Positions 8,106 through 16,367 of a stretch of DNA of 43,858 nt are shown in pieces. Position 1 is the first letter of the stretch, and each line of letters begins with the position of its first letter. The position numbers and the translations under genes are program-made. This DNA comes from CAZOOR01 sp964581505. Its GTDB lineage: Bacteria; Bacteroidota; Ignavibacteria; Kapaibacteriales; UBA2268. The DNA is taken from the NCBI GenBank assembly GCA_964581505.1, contig CAZOOR010000012.1, positions 1 to 43,858 on the forward strand, given 5' to 3'. A model generated the notes under the pieces. The model saw only the letters and a list, made by a program, of their open reading frames with translations, was not told the origin of the DNA and made no database searches.

Positions 8106-8543
8106 TTAATCAATAGCCGAATCGGCAATAGCCAATTGCATTGCGGCAAGTAGAACGGCGGGTTCAAGCTCTGAATAGTCCTGATTGAGTAATGATATAT
8201 TGATATTTGAATATAAGGAAGAAGTTGCTTCGCGTCCGACAACAAGACTTGATAAATACTTATCATCGCTATGTATGAAGATTATTTCGTCAGGTTCAAA
8301 TACAATAAAGCGGCTTATATTATGCAATTCCAGATAGCCGTGTATGGACTGAACCGAGACCAAAGCGCCGCTATTACCGTCTGTAAAGTCCACATTGTTA
8401 TAAAGCGAAATAATGATTTTTTGTTCTGTCTGCGAATTTTTAATATCCCAAACCCATGAATGCTCGCCGCTCTTTGGTTCGGCACCGAGCGTTTCGCTTA
8501 TTTTTTTAATATCGTCTATTTGAAATTGAAAATTCATATACAA
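8106..8543 (-). CDS. Hypothetical protein, 145 residues
   Basis: I do not recognise this protein. It has no signal peptide or membrane segment and looks like a small globular cytoplasmic protein of mixed strands and helices: an N-terminal FQFQIDDIKKISETLGAEP, a WVWDIKNS segment, several beta-like stretches, and a helical alanine-rich end (LLAAMQLAIADSAID). It begins MYMNF; the second ATG, six bases later, is an equally good start. It lies 59 bases after the P-type ATPase on the same strand and could be co-transcribed with it. Overlapping frames are shorter and less protein-like. Confidence 0.7.
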   Translation of the reverse strand: MYMNFQFQIDDIKKISETLGAEPKSGEHSWVWDIKNSQTEQKIIISLYNNVDFTDGNSGALVSVQSIHGYLELHNISRFIVFEPDEIIFIHSDDKYLSSLVVGREATSSLYSNINISLLNQDYSELEPAVLLAAMQLAIADSAID

Positions 8544-8602
8544 AGCCGTTCATTTTATCAGTTCTAATATAAGAAAATTTCACTTTGATTAATAATTAAA
8601 CT

Positions 8603-11065
8603 TTAGAATTTTTTAACAAACATATTTTTGTAAAAATACTTCATCATCAATTTGTGCCTGAAATGATGCACTATCAGGAAGATAATAGCCGCCGGCAACA
8701 ATGTAACCAGCAGATAGAACCATTCTTCCGGCGATGTAGTTTTTAATTCATAGAATGTACGCAACCAGTTCAATGGTACGACATTCATTCGGAATACTGT
8801 GAACAAGAGAAATATACTAAATAACAAGAAAGCATAGAAACCGTATCGCATTCTATTGTCCGGGTCATCATAGTTCACAGCCGTAAAGAAATTAAAAATC
8901 ATTAGTATTACGAGTGAGACAAGCATTAGTTTCGAGGCGGTATCTCCGCTTATTCCGAACAATATATTTGTCGAATAATATGCACCGAATGCCGCTCCAA
9001 TTATCATAAGCGAGGAAACGCCCACATAGATAAACAAGTCGCGGAAAAAACTCGGATAGGCATGACTATTCTTATTATATAGGGCTATCAAATAGCAGGG
9101 AATACCAACGCCCAATACACTGATTAAGGAACTGCGGCGGGGAGTTAACGGATAAACAAATGCAAAGAACCATGATAAAAGACTTAATATAAATATCACA
9201 TTATTCTTTGTTAAATAGAGACGACCAACAAATTTTACTGTGTTGATTATCTTATTTCCCTCAGTGAAAATATTTGGCAATATGGAAAATTTATTGTCAA
9301 GCAAAACAATATCGGACACCTGCTTTGTTATTGTACTACCGTTTTCCATAGTAATCCCTAAGTCCGCTTCCTTGATTGCAGGTAGGTCATTTACTCCGTC
9401 CCCGATAACTGCCGTTTGAATATGTTGTTTGCGTAGCGAGCGGACGATTCTTAATTTATGTTCGGGCTTCAATCTTGTAAAGATAGTTCGCTCTCTGACA
9501 ATACTATCAAAATGATTATCATCAATTTGCTCAAGTTCGGAACCGTTAATTACATCATTATCGTTTACCTGCCAATTTATTTCTTTGAGTGTGGAAAGCA
9601 CGGAATCAGATGAGTCGCCGGATACGATTTTCACTTTAATATGATTTTTTTCAAAAAGTCGGAGAGCATCAGCGGCATCTTCACGTGCTTCGTCCTTCAT
9701 CGAAATAATGCAAAGCGGGGTTATCTCTTTATTGATAATTTTTTCCGGTTCTAATTTTGTCGCATCTCCTGTATCAATCAGCCCGAAAAGCAAATTCCTA
9801 TATCCTGTCAAATGCTTTTCGGCAAATAATAGATTAGCTTTTTTATTATTTTCGGTAGATAATTTTGATAACAATATATCATAAGCGCCCAGAACATAAG
9901 TCTTTATTTCGCCGTTAATTTTAATTTTCTGCACACTCATTTTCAAATCCGAACGAAATGGCATTTCATCAATCATATCATAATCGGCGGCGACTTTGTA
10001 TTCTTCGAGTGCTTTTATGGTTGCGTTCTGTTCGGAGCTTAGTTTGGCATAAGTGCCGATAGACGTTTCCAAATCTTTGACATCTAAAAATAAAGGAGAA
10101 ATCTCGGCAACTTTTATATTATTCTTAGTGATTGTACCGGTTTTATCCATACATACAACCTTAATCGTAGAGAAAGAATCAATTGCATTGATTTTCTGCA
10201 CGATGGCACCCATCTTGGAAATACGGAAAATCCCAACTGTAAACGTAACTGTTGCAAAGAAAACGAGACCCTCAGGAATAAGCGAAAAAGCGATTGTAGA
10301 TATTTTCCGTATTTCGCTGACAGAAATATTGCCCGCCATATCCGAGATAATAAATTCAATCACAACCATAATAATTGTTACAACAAACGATATAAAGAAA
10401 ATCCAATTGATTTTCTTCATTAACGGTGAAGTGATTAATTTATATTTCTTTGCCAGATGTGTAATTTGTGTTGCCATATTTTCATCGCCGACTTTTTCCG
10501 CCCGCATATAGCCATTACCATAAACGCAGAAACTGCCCGAAAATACTTCATCACCTTTCGATTTGTCATTTGCCAACGATTCGCCTGTTAGTAGGGATTC
10601 ATCAATCTGCAAATGATGAGTTTGCAGCATCACGCCATCAACAGGTATTTGGTCGCCTTTTTCAATAAATATAATATCATCTTTTACTATTTCTTCGGTT
10701 TGAATTTCCTGTTTACTGCTGTCCCGAATAGCGGTAATTGTGTCGCGTTGCATCAGTTCAACTTTTTCGAGCGCCCGTGCCGCTTTTATTTTTTGGAAAA
10801 TACCGGCGGCAGTATTAAATATTGTAACTGATATTACACCAATGGAATCGTAGAGTAATTTATAGTCTCCGGTTTTCAGATAATAAAATAATAAAAATCC
10901 CAGAATCATAATATTAATCAGATTGAACGCCGTCAGCGAGTTCTCAATAACAATTTTAACAACTGAATATTTGGATTTATCATTGCTTTTGTTAACGAGA
11001 CCGCAAGCGTTACGCTCTGCAACTTCTTCACGGGATAGACCTGTTTTAATGGATTCTGTATTCAT
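8603..11065 (-). CDS. Cation-transporting P-type ATPase (P2-like, substrate unknown)
   Basis: An 820-residue membrane pump that uses ATP through an aspartyl-phosphate. Actuator motif TGES is at 160-163, the phosphorylated Asp307 is in DKTGT, and the hinge motif GDGVNDLPAIKEADLGI is in the C-terminal half of the P domain. Transmembrane pairs flank the actuator domain, and the membrane motif IPEGLVFFATV (263-273) corresponds to the ion-binding PEGL helix of P2-type pumps. No N-terminal metal-binding domain (CxxC) is seen, which argues against a P1B heavy-metal pump. The pattern recalls CtpE-like bacterial calcium pumps, but the ion cannot be fixed from sequence alone. It is divergent from plsY. 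Confidence 0.88.
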   Translation of the reverse strand: MNTESIKTGLSREEVAERNACGLVNKSNDKSKYSVVKIVIENSLTAFNLINIMILGFLLFYYLKTGDYKLLYDSIGVISVTIFNTAAGIFQKIKAARALEKVELMQRDTITAIRDSSKQEIQTEEIVKDDIIFIEKGDQIPVDGVMLQTHHLQIDESLLTGESLANDKSKGDEVFSGSFCVYGNGYMRAEKVGDENMATQITHLAKKYKLITSPLMKKINWIFFISFVVTIIMVVIEFIISDMAGNISVSEIRKISTIAFSLIPEGLVFFATVTFTVGIFRISKMGAIVQKINAIDSFSTIKVVCMDKTGTITKNNIKVAEISPLFLDVKDLETSIGTYAKLSSEQNATIKALEEYKVAADYDMIDEMPFRSDLKMSVQKIKINGEIKTYVLGAYDILLSKLSTENNKKANLLFAEKHLTGYRNLLFGLIDTGDATKLEPEKIINKEITPLCIISMKDEAREDAADALRLFEKNHIKVKIVSGDSSDSVLSTLKEINWQVNDNDVINGSELEQIDDNHFDSIVRERTIFTRLKPEHKLRIVRSLRKQHIQTAVIGDGVNDLPAIKEADLGITMENGSTITKQVSDIVLLDNKFSILPNIFTEGNKIINTVKFVGRLYLTKNNVIFILSLLSWFFAFVYPLTPRRSSLISVLGVGIPCYLIALYNKNSHAYPSFFRDLFIYVGVSSLMIIGAAFGAYYSTNILFGISGDTASKLMLVSLVILMIFNFFTAVNYDDPDNRMRYGFYAFLLFSIFLLFTVFRMNVVPLNWLRTFYELKTTSPEEWFYLLVTLLPAAIIFLIVHHFRHKLMMKYFYKNMFVKKF

Positions 11066-11194
11066 ATAAACAATAGAGGCTCTAAATCATCTTCAATAAC
11101 ATTCAAAAAATCAATTGGTAAAATAGGATATTAATTTGATTTACTCAAATTTTTTTATATTTTGTTACCTTGTTAAATAAATAATTCCGCTTCG

Positions 11195-11824
11195 ATGTTT
11201 AATTATATTCTAATTTCAGTATTCGCATATCTGCTCGGCTCTATTCCATTTGCATATATTTTAGTTAAGCGAGCCTTAGACAAAGACATTTCGAAAATAG
11301 GCACAGGCAATATCGGGGCTATGAATAGTTACGAAACTACAAAGAGTAGAACGCTTGGTATTTCCGTATTGATACTAGATGCACTGAAAGGCATCGTTGC
11401 CGTTTTAGTTGCTTATGTATTTGTTTCTACTCATTGGGCGCTTGCGCTTGCTGGAATATTTGTGGTTGCCGGACATGATTTCAGTATTTATATGAAGTTC
11501 AAAGGAGGCAGAGGTTTAGCAACAGCCGCGGGCGTTTTTGCAATAGTCAATCCAATGTTTCTTGGTATTTGGGGTTTGCTGTTTCTTGCCGTTTGGTTTA
11601 CTATAAAGAAAAATGTACACATTGCAAGTGCAAGTGCTACAATGCTTTCACCGCTAATGCTATACTATCTGCCGCAGAGTGCATTGGATAGTACATCATT
11701 ATTGCTCCAATTTCCAAAATCGGATTTTCTTATTTTCGGTTCAATCGTTTGCTTTGTTATTCTTGTGAAGCATATTGAACCGCTTATGGAATTATCAAAG
11801 AATACTAATAATTTTGATAAATAG
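11195..11824 (+). CDS. plsY: Glycerol-3-phosphate acyltransferase PlsY
   Basis: Inner-membrane enzyme that moves the acyl group from acyl-phosphate to glycerol-3-phosphate, the first step of phospholipid synthesis, working after PlsX. The 209 residues are strongly hydrophobic with the family blocks GSIPFAYI near the start, GTGNIGAMNSYE, DALKG, and GHDFSIYMKFKGGRGLATAAG. Length is normal. The start at 11195 is an ATG right after an AT-rich leader. A loose TATATTTTG, one base longer than the promoter consensus, lies at 11156-11164. mgtE follows 84 bases downstream on the same strand. Confidence 0.95.
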   Translation: MFNYILISVFAYLLGSIPFAYILVKRALDKDISKIGTGNIGAMNSYETTKSRTLGISVLILDALKGIVAVLVAYVFVSTHWALALAGIFVVAGHDFSIYMKFKGGRGLATAAGVFAIVNPMFLGIWGLLFLAVWFTIKKNVHIASASATMLSPLMLYYLPQSALDSTSLLLQFPKSDFLIFGSIVCFVILVKHIEPLMELSKNTNNFDK

Positions 11825-11908
11825 ACAAGTTTTTGACTATTGTTTGCTTATCTTTTGATAAATTGCATTTAAAGGTCTAACGGAATAAACTTTTTTAGAT
11901 ATGGTGTT

Positions 11909-13288
11909 ATGATAAGTTTATTATTTCAACCGGAAATAAAGGATTTAATCGAATCGCGAGATTTCGGAACACTGCGGGAGGTTCTTATCGAATGGGACCC
12001 CGCAGATATTGCCGAATTGATTGATTCGCTCGAAGAGAGCGAAAGGGCGGTTCTATTCAGACTGCTACCGAAAGACCTTGCAACGGAAACTTTCGAACAT
12101 CTGGACCATGATGTTCAATATGGGTTAATCCATGGACTCGGGCAGGAAGAGGTAGCGACAATTCTAAATGATATGTCTCCTGATGACAGAACGGAATTAC
12201 TCGAAGAATTACCTGCACCTGTTGTTCGCACCCTGTTTAGTATAATGTCCTCCGAAGAGCGGAAGGTGGCTCAGGTATTGCTGGGTTATCCCGAGAACTC
12301 GGTTGGTAGGTTAATGACGGTCGATTATATTGCTATCCCCGAGCATTTTACGGTTCAGGATACACTCGACTATATACGGCAATACGGCAAAGACAGCGAA
12401 ATTTTGAATATAATTTATGTTGTTGACGAAAAGGGCGTATTACTTGATGACCTGAAAATAAGGGAAATATTACTATCCGAACCGAGTTCGAAAATCAGCG
12501 ATTTGATGGATAGGCAATATATAGCCTTGAAGGCTGACGAAGACCAGGAAGAAGCTGTTGCAATGTTCAAAAAATATGACCGCTTTGCTCTGCCTGTACT
12601 TGATAATTCGGGAATGCTTGTCGGTATCGTTACGGCTGATGACGTCTTGGACGTTGCAGAAGAAGAGGCTACCGAGGATATGTTAAAAATTGCCGCTGTC
12701 GAAAACATTGACGAATCCTATGTTGATGTTTCACTTTTCGCATTGGTCAAAAAAAGAGCCGGTTGGCTAATGGTACTATTTGTAGGTGAATTACTGACTG
12801 CAACAGCTATGGCGTTTTTTGAACACGAGATTTCGCGGGCTGTTGTTCTTGCTATGTTTATTCCGCTTATTATTTCAAGCGGCGGGAATACGGGTTCGCA
12901 GGCAACAACCCTCATCATAAGAGCTTTGGCACTTGGCGAACTGACTTTAAAAGATTGGTGGTTTGTAGTTAAAAGAGAGTTCTTCTCGGGACTTATGCTC
13001 GGCTCGATGCTTGGTTTGCTTGGCTTTGCACGTATTGCTTTTTGGGAAATGGCGGGCGGCTCCTTTGGCGAACATTGGTTTTTCATCGCATTGACAGTTG
13101 GTACCTCGCTTGTAGGAGTAGTCCTCTGGGGAACAATTGTTGGCTCAATGCTTCCCTTAGTTCTCAAAAAACTCAACTTCGACCCTGCCGTTTCGTCTGC
13201 TCCATTCGTAGCCACATTGGTGGACGTTACTGGAATAATTATCTATTTCTCAGTTGCCGCCTTACTGCTTACCGGCAAAATATTATAA
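11909..13288 (+). CDS. mgtE: Magnesium transporter MgtE
   Basis: Magnesium channel of the inner membrane, gated by intracellular magnesium. The 459 residues have the N-terminal helical domain (about 1-125; WDPADIAELIDSLEE, LPKDLATETFEHLD), a CBS pair (about 126-250; MTVDYIAIPEHFTVQDTLDYI, LVGIVTADDVLDV) and a five-helix membrane domain from about 275 with the signature GNTGSQATTLIIRALALGE near 326-344. Length is normal. No M-box-like structure is evident in the short leader. The hairpin at 13326-13356 is the likely terminator. Confidence 0.95.
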   Translation: MISLLFQPEIKDLIESRDFGTLREVLIEWDPADIAELIDSLEESERAVLFRLLPKDLATETFEHLDHDVQYGLIHGLGQEEVATILNDMSPDDRTELLEELPAPVVRTLFSIMSSEERKVAQVLLGYPENSVGRLMTVDYIAIPEHFTVQDTLDYIRQYGKDSEILNIIYVVDEKGVLLDDLKIREILLSEPSSKISDLMDRQYIALKADEDQEEAVAMFKKYDRFALPVLDNSGMLVGIVTADDVLDVAEEEATEDMLKIAAVENIDESYVDVSLFALVKKRAGWLMVLFVGELLTATAMAFFEHEISRAVVLAMFIPLIISSGGNTGSQATTLIIRALALGELTLKDWWFVVKREFFSGLMLGSMLGLLGFARIAFWEMAGGSFGEHWFFIALTVGTSLVGVVLWGTIVGSMLPLVLKKLNFDPAVSSAPFVATLVDVTGIIIYFSVAALLLTGKIL

Positions 13289-13325
13289 ACCGAATTTGAT
13301 ATTAGAAGAAAAGTACTTTATATTA

Positions 13326-13356
13326 AACCCGCACCCCGAAGTGAGCGGTTTTTTAT
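13326..13356 (+). terminator. Probable terminator of mgtE
   Basis: An imperfect stem, AAACCCGCAC / GTGAGCGGTTT, is followed by six T residues (TTTTTTATT) about 40 bases after the mgtE stop. It is a diverged member of the AACCGCA...TGCGGTT hairpin family. Confidence 0.65.
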
Positions 13357-13568
13357 TTGGTTGTTTCTCACTCGCCTTTTTGGTGAGGGCTGGGGCGAGG
13401 AGCGGCTGTTTCCCAGTTTGGAAACTCACCACCCCGCCGCTACCTTCCTTATGGATTGGCTTCGCCGCTGCCTTTGGCGGTCTTCGCCTTTGGCTCAGAA
13501 TGACGAACATTTTTTCTCTCCTTGCTAAGGAGAGATGTCGCGAAGCGACAGAGAGGTTGGTTATTTTC
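13357..13568 (-). repeat. Intergenic composite repeat, copy 3 (inverted)
   Basis: No gene is seen. On the minus strand the order matches 237-446: hairpins TGTCGC-TTC-GCGACA and TCTCCTT-AGC-AAGGAGA (13518-13554), then CATTCTGAGCC, GTTTCCAAAC and CGCTCCTCGCCCC. It lies between convergent mgtE and the T9SS gene. Confidence 0.75.
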
Positions 13569-14369
13569 TTACATCTTTACAAACTCATAAATCTTACCAC
13601 CCACACGGACAAAATACACACCCGCCACCAAGCCCGACACATCAAGCCGAATATGTCCCCCTTCGGAGGGGGTGCCTGCGGAGCAGGCGGGGGAGGATAA
13701 AACGACATTCCCCAGCACATCATACACTTTAACCGCATCCTTCAGGTTGCGGTTGCCTGCCACGGCAATATCTATATAGTCAGTAGCAGGATTGGGAGAA
13801 AGAACTAAATTATGTGATAGATTATTATTTTCAATATCGCTTGTGATAATACTAAATTTCCAAACAGGAGACCAATCGGCAAGCAGACTGCCGCGTGATG
13901 TCTGTACTCGCCAGAAGAAATGCTCGCCAACATTAATTGTTAGCGAATAATGATTTTTACTAATACTCGTATCAATTCTTATGCTTGAAAAATCAGCAGT
14001 AGCGGATACTTGTAGTTTATATTTGACATTTATTTGCTCGTTCCAATAGAAAGAAACGATTATTGCCTTGCCTGCTTCACGCGTCAGAACTGAATTATCA
14101 GGTGGATAAATAAGAACCGTTGGTGCCGGTGGAGTAATAGCTTTTACACCGTCATTATAAAGAAAACCCAGAGTTCCTTGTTCATTTTGATTTGACAAGT
14201 AATCGGTAACAATCGGTTCACCTGCAACAGCAAAATGCTGGTATGTTGCATTGCTCGACCAAGAACCGCCTGCGGAAATGACTTTTGCACTATTGTGGTA
14301 CTTATCCGCAGATGTGGCTATGCCGAAAAAAGTAAAGAGAAAGACAACTATTAATACTATATATTTCAT
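13569..14369 (-). CDS. T9SS type A sorting-domain protein with FN3-like domain
   Basis: A 266-residue secreted protein. The signal peptide ends near residue 20 (FFGIATSA). A short domain follows, with the pattern SAGGSWSSNATYQHFAVAGE (30-75), then an FN3-like domain (about 85-180; PPDNSVL...FYWNEQ...YKLQVS...HFFWRVQTS...WKFSI), then a type A sorting domain (LVLSPNPATDYIDI...GVYFVRVGGKIYEFVKM). The sorting domain carries the same in-frame SPACSAGTPSEGG element as the gene at 1-236. It starts 14 bases after the S74 protein upstream, so they form an operon. It probably acts at the cell surface; its ligand is unknown. Confidence 0.87.
   Translation of the reverse strand: MKYIVLIVVFLFTFFGIATSADKYHNSAKVISAGGSWSSNATYQHFAVAGEPIVTDYLSNQNEQGTLGFLYNDGVKAITPPAPTVLIYPPDNSVLTREAGKAIIVSFYWNEQINVKYKLQVSATADFSSIRIDTSISKNHYSLTINVGEHFFWRVQTSRGSLLADWSPVWKFSIITSDIENNNLSHNLVLSPNPATDYIDIAVAGNRNLKDAVKVYDVLGNVVLSSPACSAGTPSEGGHIRLDVSGLVAGVYFVRVGGKIYEFVKM
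13654..13699 (-). repeat. GC-rich twin-hairpin element inside a reading frame (second copy)
   Basis: This is the reverse complement of 108-150, identical by eye across the hairpins, and it also encodes SPACSAGTPSEGG in frame within a T9SS sorting domain. The bases around it differ at several synonymous and non-synonymous sites, so this block is the best-conserved part of the domain. Confidence 0.8.
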
Positions 14370-14383
14370 TTGAACACCTTCGA

Positions 14384-16159
14384 CTATTTATTCAACTGCG
14401 ATTGGATTTTTAGCACCATTTCTTTTAGTTTCTTCAATTCAGCGGCTAATTTATCATTTTCCGACTGCAAGGCTTTGTTGCGAGCATTTAATTCTTTCAT
14501 AGCTTCAGCAAGAACAGCAGTCAAGGGAGCATATTGCACCGCATAGCTCTTCCCGTCAAATCGTACAAGTTCCGGAAATACTTTTTTTAGTTCCTGAGCA
14601 AGGAAGCCTATTTGTAGCCCGGTTCCGCATTTTTTCTTATCAATCCACTCATATTCAACACCATTCAATCGAATAATTTTATCCAAAGCAGATTCCATCG
14701 GTTTGATATTTGTTTTTAGAGTTTCATCAGATGTTTGCCATAATCCCGTAGCATAGGCATCGCCATAAACATAGAGACGATAAGCAGCACTAGGAGCGCC
14801 TCCCATTCCTGTATTTCCGTCAATTTGTGCTGTTGTAGTACATAGGAATTTGCCATCAGATTTTAAAGCATAAGTAGTTATGTTGCCTGTTTGAAAAAGT
14901 CCACCCATTCCGTTGGCACTAAATCCATACACACCAACTCCATTTATAGTTGCCCTACCTTCCACACCGCGACCTGCATTTGTTGTTCCGGCAACAGCAA
15001 TCCCGGGACTAAAACTTTTCAAACCATAGCTGGTAAGCGATGGATTATTATTCTGAATATCAACTGCCGCCAAACCGGTATTTGCCTCAAATTTAGCAGC
15101 CGGTCCGGTGCCTATTGAAGATGCAAATAATGCCGGAGCAGAACTCGAACTATTATTTACTGAAATCCAAGCACCATAGCCAACACCCTGATTGAAAGCA
15201 CGTAGTGCCGCAGCATTATTGGCTTGATTTGTAACTGCAAATTCCCCGCCAATTCCACTTGTCGAATTAGCATAAGAACGAAGTGCATTGCCAGGCTGGC
15301 TGGCTTCAATATGCAATTTTGCCATCAGATTAGTTGTAATGCCAATTGCTACTTTACCTAGTTCGGAGTAAATCACACTGTTTTGCAGCGTTTTTCCGGT
15401 CGTATCCCATTTAGGAACAAAGTTATGTGTCAATACACCAACCTTCGGGTCGGTCTCTACGGTTGATAAAGCAACGGAATTCCCATTGCTAATTGATAAA
15501 TTGCCACTATTTAATGTCAATGTTTGTTTATACGGTTTCAAGTCAATTTTTGTAGGATTATCATTTTTTGTAATCGTCAATGTGTCATCTGTCAAGTTCA
15601 AATCCTGAACATATCGCTTTAAATCAATAGGTGTTGCATTGTCATTGTCGGTAATTGTCAGCGTGTCGGTTGCCCATTGCAAATCCTGAACCGTGCCGCC
15701 ACCGCCGCCACCACTTAGAGTAACGGTATTCCCATTTGATATGCTCAATTTATTGCCGTCAAGCGATAATGTTTGGAGATAAAAAGTACCGTCTTTCCCA
15801 TTGAGCATCTCCGCATTTATAGCCCTGTAAGCATAAGGTACAGATAGAAATTTCGTGTCGGGTGATAAATCATTAGCATCAATTTTGATATTGAGTTTAA
15901 CGTCCGCTTTGTCGAAAACAGTATCGGGTACTGTTAGCTCTACGGAATAAAGTCCGTTAATAACCGGAACATTCATTTGTTCGGACCAACTGCCGATTGT
16001 GAATTTCATATTTTTAGTTCCGTTAAACAGTGTCCCGTCAGATGTAAGCAATTTGCCTTGGAAAGTGATTTTTCTTGGTATGTCGGCTTGTGCCGTGCTA
16101 AAAATCAGCAAAGCAAATAGGATAATAATAATTGCAGAAATAGTTGATTTTGTTTTCAT
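14384..16159 (-). CDS. Secreted tail-fibre-domain protein with C-terminal peptidase S74 chaperone
   Basis: A 591-residue fibre-like protein. It has a signal peptide (to about residue 25), then a head common in Bacteroidota fibre proteins (IPRKITFQGKLLTSDGTLFNGTKNMKF...VPYAYRAINAEMLNGKDGTFY). A repeat region follows, with units such as LSISNGNTVTLS and DDTLTITKNDNPTKIDL (about 125-245), a Gly run and an adhesin-like midsection. The end is a peptidase S74 intramolecular chaperone domain with the S-D-E-T-L-K-T-N-I motif, whose Ser-Asp pair performs self-cleavage in known members, and a coiled coil (about 555-591). It lacks a T9SS domain, but the next gene in the operon has one. Known S74 proteins trimerise; that is expected here. 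Confidence 0.87.
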   Translation of the reverse strand: MKTKSTISAIIIILFALLIFSTAQADIPRKITFQGKLLTSDGTLFNGTKNMKFTIGSWSEQMNVPVINGLYSVELTVPDTVFDKADVKLNIKIDANDLSPDTKFLSVPYAYRAINAEMLNGKDGTFYLQTLSLDGNKLSISNGNTVTLSGGGGGGTVQDLQWATDTLTITDNDNATPIDLKRYVQDLNLTDDTLTITKNDNPTKIDLKPYKQTLTLNSGNLSISNGNSVALSTVETDPKVGVLTHNFVPKWDTTGKTLQNSVIYSELGKVAIGITTNLMAKLHIEASQPGNALRSYANSTSGIGGEFAVTNQANNAAALRAFNQGVGYGAWISVNNSSSSAPALFASSIGTGPAAKFEANTGLAAVDIQNNNPSLTSYGLKSFSPGIAVAGTTNAGRGVEGRATINGVGVYGFSANGMGGLFQTGNITTYALKSDGKFLCTTTAQIDGNTGMGGAPSAAYRLYVYGDAYATGLWQTSDETLKTNIKPMESALDKIIRLNGVEYEWIDKKKCGTGLQIGFLAQELKKVFPELVRFDGKSYAVQYAPLTAVLAEAMKELNARNKALQSENDKLAAELKKLKEMVLKIQSQLNK

Positions 16160-16226
16160 ATCTCACCCTTACAAAAAATTAAGTAAAAATATTTATTGCT
16201 TTGTTTTCTTTATCTAGCTGCCCTTG

Positions 16227-16234
16227 CAAATATA
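16227..16234 (-). promoter_or_regulatory. Putative -7 promoter element of the S74/T9SS operon
   Basis: TATATTTG on the minus strand, 68 bases before the S74 gene start, fits TAnnTTTG. The rest of the 208-base gap to the divergent M16 gene is very AT-rich and shows no other clear signal. Confidence 0.4.
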
Positions 16235-16367
16235 ATTAATTATTTTATTACTATTGTTAATTTCTCAATTATTTTTGAAAAATTAATACACACATTTATT
16301 AATAATTGATAAAAAATCGTAATTTATACCTTTAAAAACAGCAATTACTATTATTAACAATTAAGGT

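Larger units (their letters stand above)
13319..13800 (-). repeat. Right arm of the long inverted repeat (partner 1-474)
   Basis: The reverse complement of this region matches 1-474. It includes the last 80 codons of the T9SS gene at 13569-14369, twin hairpins, a GC-rich tail and the hairpin after mgtE. It carries an extra 16 bases relative to the left arm, bounded by direct repeats of CCAAAGGC, consistent with slippage or deletion. Confidence 0.85.

Noticed and set aside
11825..11908. Magnesium riboswitch (M-box) before mgtE
   Set aside because: The gap is only 84 bases and shows no strong stems.
12718..13215. Minus-strand ORF of 165 codons opposite mgtE
   Set aside because: It is a shadow of a conserved transporter gene with no recognisable domain.
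14384..16159. S74 tail-fibre domain as sign of a prophage
   Set aside because: No capsid, terminase, integrase or lysis gene is nearby, and the gene has a signal peptide and a T9SS operon partner.
16160..16367. Small RNA or riboswitch in the AT-rich divergent gap
   Set aside because: No stable stem or conserved motif beyond the promoter-like element was seen.
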